Origin: Calditrichaceae bacterium
Lineage (GTDB): Bacteria; Calditrichota; Calditrichia; RBG-13-44-9; J075
DNA: 64,000 nt
Assembly: GCA_013360445.1 (NCBI GenBank)
Contig: JABWBP010000003.1
Span: 1 to 64,000 of the forward strand
Direction of reading: 5' to 3'
Within the stretch, counting starts at the first letter, position 1. The number at the start of each line of letters is the position of its first letter. The notes below the pieces were generated by a model that saw nothing but the letters and a program-made list of their open reading frames with translations, ran no database searches and was not told the origin of the DNA. A program made the position numbers and the translations under genes. Below, piece after piece: positions 58,102 through 64,000 of this stretch.

Positions 58102-59729
58102 GGATTCATCCGCAAGAAATCCAGCGCCACGTCGGCGCGCACCCCGATATTGATCCCCACCGCCTCCTTGATCCGTTTGGTCACCATGGTTACTTTGTCG
58201 CTGCCGTCGGGATTTTTGAGCACGTTGCCCTGGGGATCGAGGGCCGGGGCCGGCACCACCACGGTTACGTTGCCCAGCCCGCTGTAGTGAACCCCCACCA
58301 CCTCGCCGTTCTTGTTGAAAATGGGGCTGCCGCTGTTTCCCCCGGAGGTCTCGCAATTGTGCTGAATGTAGTTGCTCTCGATCATCCGCCCCACCGCGCC
58401 GGTGGAGAGGGTGGCGATGGGATTGTTGACATCCATGGTAATTCCCGGAAATCCCAACACTGCCAGGTCATAACCGCTTTCGAGCCTGGTAAGGTCGCCG
58501 GCGGGGGGAAATTTGACCGGCTTCAGGGAGCCGCCGCCGGTATTCACTTGCAGATAGGCCAGGTCCGGGCGGTAACTTTTGGACTCATTGTACTGGGGGT
58601 GAATTTGAATGTTAGAGATCTCGTAGATTACCTCCGGGCGCTTGTTCATAATTGCCACCCCGACGACGGAGGGGTTCATCTGCGTCGCCTGTAAAATCGG
58701 GACGGCCACGTGGGCGTTGGTCAGCAGCCCGTCTCCGCTCACGGCAAAGCCGGTGCCGATTGGCTCGGCGCTGAAATCCTGCTTGTTCATAATCGCGATC
58801 ATAAAAATCGACTCGCGGTTCTCCGCCGCCACTTCCTGGAAGCTTTTCAGGGATTTCAGGAGGTCGTTGGAAAGATTGTCCAGGTTGGTGAGCTGGCTGC
58901 GGGTTCTTTGCAGGTCGTCCATGATCGCGGCGGTGCGATCCTGTTCCTGGTTGAGCATGTCCTGCATGGCCTGCATCTGCGCCCGGCTGACCGTGGCGTC
59001 GCGCTGTGCCTGGTCGAGCTGTTCCTGGATCGCCTGGGTGCGCTGCTGCGATTCGGAGAGCTGCTTTTTGAAATTATTTTCCACCGCGGTCAGCTCCTGG
59101 CGGTGCTGATTGGCGGCGACCCGGAGATCTTTTTTGAGCTGCGCGTTCATATAAATCAACCCGCCCACGCTGCCCAACAACAACACCACAATCACCGCGG
59201 AAACGATGCGCAGTTTTTGGGAGGATTTGGTGACCGCCTGGCTCACCATTTCGCGCATGAACACCGTGGTGCTGCCGAAACGCCCCCCGCGGCTCTGCTT
59301 CGCCTGCGCCAGGGCGTCCTGGATCATCATCTGCACGGTTTTTACCCCCGGCCCGCCGCTTTTTTGCGCTCCTTCCCCGGCGCTCACCGAGGTCGCCCGG
59401 AGCGTCGCCGGCGCGGCCGCGGGTATCTCGCAGCGCACCTGCGGGCCGCCCTTGCCGAATTCGATCACGTCGCCGTCTTTCAAAACCTGGCGCTCGCTAA
59501 CCCGGTTTCCGTTCACAAAGGTTCCGTTGGTGCTGTTGAGATCGTAGAGCAGGAAGCGGCCCTCTTCTAAGCGGATTTCCGCGTGATTTCCGGAAGCGCG
59601 AATGTCTTCTTTCGCGTCGAAAGCCACGTCGTTGCCGGGCTGCCGCCCGAATTTGATCGACTTAGGGTCGTGAAACGCCTGGGTTTGTCCCTTCCGCGCT
59701 CCAAAAATGTGAATGAGCCTGATTTCCAT
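58098..59729 (-). CDS. FHA domain membrane protein with trypsin-like protease
   Basis: 543 residues. The FHA phosphothreonine-binding domain (about 5-100; FGRQPGND, NHAEI, NSTNGTFVNG) is cytosolic. One membrane helix (174-194), a Gln-rich coiled coil (about 195-300), and an extracytoplasmic trypsin-like domain (about 305-540) follow. The catalytic triad is His340 (TNAHV), Asp389 (RPDLAYL) and Ser466 (TSGGNSGSP). The FHA probably docks the phosphorylated kinase encoded two genes upstream, linking Ser/Thr phosphorylation to periplasmic proteolysis. It starts 29 bp after the PP2C gene, so the same operon. Confidence 0.9.
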   Translation of the reverse strand: MEIRLIHIFGARKGQTQAFHDPKSIKFGRQPGNDVAFDAKEDIRASGNHAEIRLEEGRFLLYDLNSTNGTFVNGNRVSERQVLKDGDVIEFGKGGPQVRCEIPAAAPATLRATSVSAGEGAQKSGGPGVKTVQMMIQDALAQAKQSRGGRFGSTTVFMREMVSQAVTKSSQKLRIVSAVIVVLLLGSVGGLIYMNAQLKKDLRVAANQHRQELTAVENNFKKQLSESQQRTQAIQEQLDQAQRDATVSRAQMQAMQDMLNQEQDRTAAIMDDLQRTRSQLTNLDNLSNDLLKSLKSFQEVAAENRESIFMIAIMNKQDFSAEPIGTGFAVSGDGLLTNAHVAVPILQATQMNPSVVGVAIMNKRPEVIYEISNIQIHPQYNESKSYRPDLAYLQVNTGGGSLKPVKFPPAGDLTRLESGYDLAVLGFPGITMDVNNPIATLSTGAVGRMIESNYIQHNCETSGGNSGSPIFNKNGEVVGVHYSGLGNVTVVVPAPALDPQGNVLKNPDGSDKVTMVTKRIKEAVGINIGVRADVALDFLRMNP

Positions 59730-59758
59730 GGATGGTTCCTGTTATGTGGTGGAGAACT

Positions 59759-61459
59759 TCACTCTTTGCCCAAATTGGCAGAATCGGGAGAAGCGGGCTG
59801 CCGGAGGCCGGTCAGCTTTTCTTTCAATGATCTCAATATATCCAGCCCCTGCAAAAATTTCTTTGAGCCGCTCCGCGCCTCCTCAACGTCGCTGCTCAAC
59901 AGGGAGGGCTGGGAGGTTTGCAGCAATTCCCGGGCGGTAGCCAGGGAATCGTTGAGCGATTGCCAGCGGGGGTGGCGGCGATCCAGCGCCGCCATCCGGG
60001 TTTGCACGTAGGGATAGGCGGAATCGACGGCGTTCTGCAGGTAGCGCTGAAGCCCGGCGTGAAATTCCTGCGAAGGCAACCCCGCCAAGCGTTCCGTTTC
60101 CGCGGAGGTGAGGGCGGGAAGCGAATTCCCGGGGTTCACGGCGTCGGTTTTCTGTTTGATCTGCCCCCAATTTTCCAGCCAGAACGCCCGCAGAACCGCT
60201 CCTGCGGCGCCGTCTGGCGGGCGGCTCGATTCTCTCTCCAGTTCGGCTTTCCAGCCGGCGAGGTGCTTTTCCGCGGAGTCGCCCAAGGCGGCGGCGCGGT
60301 TGAAATCGTTTTGCTCCAGCGCGGAGCGGGCTTCTTTTAGAAAACCGGCGACTCGCGCGGTATCTACCAGCAGCGGGTGAGAGGCGGGGAGCAATTTCAG
60401 ATTCTCCCGGTTCCCGGCCAGGTAGCTCTCATAGCGATTGCGGAGCTGGCTCAGGCGGTCGCCGGTCTGTTTCTGGCGCTCCTGGCGGATCATGAAACCC
60501 GCAACAAACCAGGCCAGCATCAATCCCGCCGCCGCTAAAATGATTGCCAGCCAGACGGTTTTCAACCGGCCCCTGGAACCAGCCTGAGCAGCGTCTTCAT
60601 CGGAAGCAAGAGCGGCCTCGAACTTGCGCAGCACCCGGGGAACCGGGACTTCGTTCTCTTTGGGAGCCGGGAGCCCGGAGCCGGAAAAGCGGCTGAGCAC
60701 CGCGGTGATGTTATCGGGGCCGCCCCGTTCGTTGGCGAACATGATCAGGCGCTGCACCGCTTCGGAGAGGTCCGGCGCCCCGGCCACGATCTCGCGAATC
60801 TCCTCTTTTTGGACCACGCCAGATAACCCGTCGCTGCACAGCAGCAGGTAATCCCCGTCGCAGGGCTGGATCGAGACCGCCGCCACGCTGAGTTTTCCCT
60901 GGTTCCCCAGCGCCTGCAGGATCACGTTGCGCCGGGGGTGGACTTCCGCTTCTTCTTCGCTAATTTTCCCCGCTTCGATAAGCTGGTTGACGAATGACTG
61001 GTCGCGGGTAAGCTGCCGGATCATATTCTGCCGGATCAAATAGGCGCGGCTGTCTCCCACCTGGGCAATATAGATTTTATCTTTGAAAAACCCTGCCAGG
61101 GTAGCGGTGGCGCCCATCCCGCGCATCTGGGGATGCTGTTTGGCGTGGTCTAAAATCGCGCGGTTGGCCGCTTCCAGCGCCTGCACCAACTGTTCCACAA
61201 AGCGGGATTCCCCGGAGGACTGGAGGCCGCGCAGTTTTTCCCGGGCGGTTTTCACCGCCAGGCTGCTGGCAACCTCCCCGGCCGCCGCACCGCCCATGCC
61301 GTCGGAAACCATGAAAATGGGCGTGCCGCCCTGGGGAGAAAATTCCATCACCCTGGGGAGCCGGTTGCCCTGCTCGCTGCTAAAATCGCCGACCAGGAAG
61401 CTGTCCTCGTTCCCGTCGCGCGCCCTGCCGATGTCCGTTTGTGCGAATGCTTTGATCAT
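59759..61459 (-). CDS. PP2C-type Ser/Thr phosphatase with membrane anchor
   Basis: 566 residues. The PP2C catalytic domain (about 1-262) has GNED (16-19), VSDGMGG (51-57), VGDSRAYL, CSDGLSG and GGPDNIT, the metal-binding Asp residues all present. A membrane helix (301-324) follows, and a helical C-terminal region (about 325-566) of unknown fold lies presumably outside. Expected to reverse the phosphorylation by the neighbouring kinase. Linked to the FHA-protease gene by 29 bp. Confidence 0.92.
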   Translation of the reverse strand: MIKAFAQTDIGRARDGNEDSFLVGDFSSEQGNRLPRVMEFSPQGGTPIFMVSDGMGGAAAGEVASSLAVKTAREKLRGLQSSGESRFVEQLVQALEAANRAILDHAKQHPQMRGMGATATLAGFFKDKIYIAQVGDSRAYLIRQNMIRQLTRDQSFVNQLIEAGKISEEEAEVHPRRNVILQALGNQGKLSVAAVSIQPCDGDYLLLCSDGLSGVVQKEEIREIVAGAPDLSEAVQRLIMFANERGGPDNITAVLSRFSGSGLPAPKENEVPVPRVLRKFEAALASDEDAAQAGSRGRLKTVWLAIILAAAGLMLAWFVAGFMIRQERQKQTGDRLSQLRNRYESYLAGNRENLKLLPASHPLLVDTARVAGFLKEARSALEQNDFNRAAALGDSAEKHLAGWKAELERESSRPPDGAAGAVLRAFWLENWGQIKQKTDAVNPGNSLPALTSAETERLAGLPSQEFHAGLQRYLQNAVDSAYPYVQTRMAALDRRHPRWQSLNDSLATARELLQTSQPSLLSSDVEEARSGSKKFLQGLDILRSLKEKLTGLRQPASPDSANLGKE

Positions 61460-61483
61460 TTTCGTAATCGTTGAAAAAATGGA

Positions 61484-61612
61484 AAGTGATACGTGAAACG
61501 TAATGCATAAAAGAGTTTACCCTGCGCTCAGTTTATCCTGAGCTTGCCGAAGGGTCGAAGGGTAATGCGTAATTCGTATTCCGTTTTTACGTTTTACGCA
61601 TCACGCATCAAG
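61484..61612. repeat. heptamer GTAATGC/GTATTCC array with CTGAGCTTGCCGAAGG-type insert
   Basis: Arms of 7-bp GTAATGC / GTAATTC / GTTTTAC units flank a short segment (about 61520-61560) with a CCTGAGCTTGCCGAAGGG phrase, a short word I have seen dispersed in other genomes. Fills the gap between the kinase and PP2C genes. Confidence 0.75.
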
Positions 61613-61618
61613 CCTCAT

Positions 61619-63709
61619 CTACCTCATATAAACGTCCACGTAATCCCACACTCCGTCGCAGGGGCTTTCGCCCTCCTGCATGCGCCAGTAGCGCCGCCCC
61701 TCATAGCTGCGGAAGGTGTAGCGCCCTTCCCGAACGCAGGGATTGCCGTTGTTGTTGCCGGAGACTTTGGTGGTGATCTTGCCGTTGAAAATGAAGCCGT
61801 TTGACTCTACCTTCTCGATCACCCCGTCGATGCGCAGGTAGCCGTCGCCGCCGCGCTCCCGTTGCTCGCCTTTGATGCTGAGCAAACCGGATTGCCCCTC
61901 TGTGACGGTCGCTTTGCCGAAATAATCCCAACTGATCCACTGTAAAGAGAAGAGGTGATCGCCTAAAAGCGCTTCATAGGTGCGGCGATCCGCCACCTGG
62001 GTTTTGAAGGAAAGCTGGTCGTAAATGCTGGTTTGCGAAGGGTTCAGGGTGTAAGAACGGAAGGTGAGGATCAGGGCGGTAACGGTCTCGGTAACCGGCG
62101 CGTACCCCTCCCGGGAAACAGAAATCTCGTAAGTTTCCCCCACAGTCACCGGGAAGGTTCTCTGGCCGCCGCTTCCCACCGTTGGGTAAACCGGGATTGC
62201 CGAGCCGGCCTGCCGCACGCTCACTTGGGCGTCTTCCGGCGCAACGGAAATCTTCAATTCACCGGGTTTTTTCTCCGGCTGCAGTTGGATCGAGAGGGTG
62301 GTTACTTCATCTTTATAGATCCAGGCGGTTTGTTGGGCGCTCTCATACCCGTCTTTCGAAGCGGTAACGGTGTATTCCCCGGCGGGAAGGCGGTAAGCGA
62401 AGCTGGATTCATCCAAAAACTCTTCATCGAGGGCGGCCTGCGCCGGAATGATTCGATAGGATTGCGGCGCAGGGATGGAAAATCCGAGCCGGCCCCCTTG
62501 CGGCCTGCCGGCCCCGGCCGAAGGGATGGGCGTGATATCATCCGGCGACACCTCCGGCGAATAGACCTCCACATACGCCCCCGCGGGGGTAACCCGCACG
62601 GTCAGCTCGCCGTACTCGGTCGCAAAAAAGAGAAAATAAACCGCCAGGAGCGCTAAAATCAGCAGGGCCGGGGCGGCGATTTTCACCCACCCGGGCAGGT
62701 TCTTGAAACCTCCCCCGCCCCCATCGCCGCGGTACACCTCGGTTTTCTCGATTCCCGTAGCGACCGCGGTTTTGTCGATGCTTACCTCGGTTTTCGGGAT
62801 GAGCGATTTGGAGAGCCTGCCGGTCTTGGCGGTTTTGGTCTGCGGCGCGCCGGCCGCCGCTTCCAGGCTCTGCTGCAGCTCGCTGATGGATTGAAAGCGT
62901 TTGGCGGGGTCTTTTTCCAGGGCCTTCAGCACGATTTTTTCCACCGCCTCGGGAATGGCTATATTGGGGCGGAATTTGCGCGGGGGGACCGGTTTTTCCT
63001 TCACGTGCTTCATCAGCAGTTTGAACGGGGTATCCGCCTGGAAAGGGGTCTCGCCGGTGAGCAGCTCGTACATGATGATTCCCAGGGAGTACACGTCCGA
63101 GCGGTGATCTAAGGGCAGCCCCTCCACCTGCTCCGGCGACATGTACTGGGGCGTGCCGATGATCATCCCGGTCTGGGTGAGCCGGGTCATCCCCTGCTGC
63201 TCCCCCAGCACCTTGGCGATCCCGAAATCCAGTACTTTTACTTCCTCGGAACCGTCGCGTTTGCGGGACAGGTAGATGTTGCTGGGCTTCAAATCCCGGT
63301 GAACGATGCCTAAGTCATGCGCTTCCGCCAGGGCGTAACACACCTGGCGAACAATGTTGGCGACGCGCGGCAACTCCAGCGCCCCGCTTTTGCGGATCAC
63401 GTCATCTAAACTCTCTCCTTCGATGTATTCCATCACCAGGAAGGAGAGGCTGCCTTCCACCCCGAAGTCGTAAATGTGGATGGCGTTGGCCTGGCGCAGC
63501 TTGCTGGTGGTTTTCGCTTCCCGCTGGAAACGTTTCAGCGCCTCTTCGTTGCCGGTCATGTGCGGGTGGAGGATTTTGAGCGCCACGATCCGCTCCACGC
63601 TGGTTTGCATGGCCTTGTACACCACCCCCATGCCTCCTTCGCCGAGCTTCTGCAGGATTTCATAGCGCCCGGCGATGGTCTTGCCGATCATCTGGTCAGT
63701 TTGCTCCAT
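61619..63709 (-). CDS. PknB-type Ser/Thr kinase with PEGA domains
   Basis: 696 residues. The kinase domain (about 14-282) has GEGGMGVV (23-30), Lys45, HRDLKPSN (137-144, catalytic Asp139), DFG (161-163) and the activation loop TPQYMSPEQ. A Thr-rich juxtamembrane stretch (291-325) repeats the KTEV motif twice plus DKTAV, likely autophosphorylation sites for FHA docking. A membrane helix (about 341-363) leads to PEGA-like beta repeats (366-560) and a C-terminal extracytoplasmic domain. First gene of the signalling operon with the PP2C and FHA-protease. Confidence 0.95.
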   Translation of the reverse strand: MEQTDQMIGKTIAGRYEILQKLGEGGMGVVYKAMQTSVERIVALKILHPHMTGNEEALKRFQREAKTTSKLRQANAIHIYDFGVEGSLSFLVMEYIEGESLDDVIRKSGALELPRVANIVRQVCYALAEAHDLGIVHRDLKPSNIYLSRKRDGSEEVKVLDFGIAKVLGEQQGMTRLTQTGMIIGTPQYMSPEQVEGLPLDHRSDVYSLGIIMYELLTGETPFQADTPFKLLMKHVKEKPVPPRKFRPNIAIPEAVEKIVLKALEKDPAKRFQSISELQQSLEAAAGAPQTKTAKTGRLSKSLIPKTEVSIDKTAVATGIEKTEVYRGDGGGGGFKNLPGWVKIAAPALLILALLAVYFLFFATEYGELTVRVTPAGAYVEVYSPEVSPDDITPIPSAGAGRPQGGRLGFSIPAPQSYRIIPAQAALDEEFLDESSFAYRLPAGEYTVTASKDGYESAQQTAWIYKDEVTTLSIQLQPEKKPGELKISVAPEDAQVSVRQAGSAIPVYPTVGSGGQRTFPVTVGETYEISVSREGYAPVTETVTALILTFRSYTLNPSQTSIYDQLSFKTQVADRRTYEALLGDHLFSLQWISWDYFGKATVTEGQSGLLSIKGEQRERGGDGYLRIDGVIEKVESNGFIFNGKITTKVSGNNNGNPCVREGRYTFRSYEGRRYWRMQEGESPCDGVWDYVDVYMR

Positions 63710-63769
63710 AAACCTTGCTCATGTTAGTACAAAGCGATATTTTACCGGTGACTCTATCCTCAATCATTC

Positions 63770-63804
63770 AAGGATAAAGAGTGAAGGATATAGGGATAAA
63801 TAGG
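63770..63804. repeat. heptamer AAGGATA-type repeat upstream of the kinase gene
   Basis: Five 7-bp units (AAGGATA, AAGAGTG, AAGGATA, TAGGGAT, AAATAGG) in exact phase, with a partly complementary CTATCCTCAATC stretch just before. Confidence 0.7.
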
Positions 63805-63969
63805 GCATTTTAAAGCAGGTGTTTAAATTTGGCAGAAAACACTCTTTTCCCCCGGCAGCGATCTCGCTCCCCCCGAACGGTAAAAAACGGCGAAATGTAA
63901 TCATTTTTTTTTAAACTGCAAACTTTTTGATGTGTGATTTTGTCAAATGTTTGAAATTGGCGGAAAGAT

Positions 63970-64000
63970 ATGGATGCTCGCGAGACCGAATTGATCCAAC
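63970..64000 (+). CDS. possible 5' end of a plus-strand gene at the window edge
   Basis: An ATG at 63970 follows GGAAAG by 3 bases and opens MDARETELIQ to the end of the window. The opening resembles the start of ECF sigma factors, but ten residues are too few to decide. It would be divergent from the kinase gene. Confidence 0.35.
   Translation, partial: MDARETELIQ

Overview
The window reads as chromosomal DNA of a Gram-negative (LPS-making) bacterium of the Fibrobacterota-Chlorobiota-Bacteroidota side of the tree, most like the Calditrichota/KSB1-type lineages. This placement is inference. It rests on the Kdo/LPS genes, on two secreted proteins that end in the PNPF-type C-terminal sorting/FlgD-like domain, on a PorV/PorQ-like outer-membrane protein, and on a Rex repressor. 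No rRNA, tRNA, CRISPR array or prophage was recognised.

Layout. Positions 1-47.3 kb are read almost entirely on the minus strand, 47.7-56.5 kb on the plus strand, and 56.5-63.7 kb again on the minus strand. Region 1 (0-9 kb) is envelope biogenesis: kdsB, pyrG, DUF6448, kdsA, a BNR/YCF48-like secreted protein, kdsD and lptC, preceded by an M23 peptidase with its own promoter and terminator. Region 2 (9.4-18.6 kb) holds a patatin/outer-membrane-barrel fusion, a VapBC-type pair whose toxin carries an in-frame stop, a DinB-like protein, and the DUF4159/DUF4175 pair. Region 3 (18.7-37 kb) looks like one long transcription unit. It runs from a small exported protein through a 4040-residue surface protein and a PorV-like barrel with TPRs to a composite kinase/phosphatase regulator and a STAS protein. 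The regulator and the STAS protein share a paralogous transposase-like helix-turn-helix domain, which is the most unusual system in the window. Region 4 (37-47.3 kb) has TPR, DUF948-like and YtxH proteins, a lipoprotein nuclease/phosphatase, ndk, a decayed brnT with intact brnA, sucD-sucC, hicBA, carbamate kinase and a cyclic-2,3-diphosphoglycerate-synthetase-like P-loop protein. Region 5 (47.7-56.5 kb) is the replication block dnaN-recF-DUF721-gyrB-gyrA, with a DUF433/DUF5615 toxin-antitoxin pair between the gyrase genes, followed by rex. Region 6 (56.5-63.7 kb) has a spore-photoproduct-lyase-like radical SAM protein, a MITE-like element, and a Ser/Thr signalling operon (kinase, PP2C phosphatase, FHA-trypsin membrane protein).

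Two themes cut across the window. First, most non-coding gaps carry short words repeated with an exact period of 7, 8, 9 or about 10 bp, usually in inverted pairs, and some of them run into the last codons of the upstream gene. Second, small toxin-antitoxin modules sit next to essential genes (sucCD, gyrBA), and two of the toxins (vapC, brnT) are broken while their antitoxins remain open.
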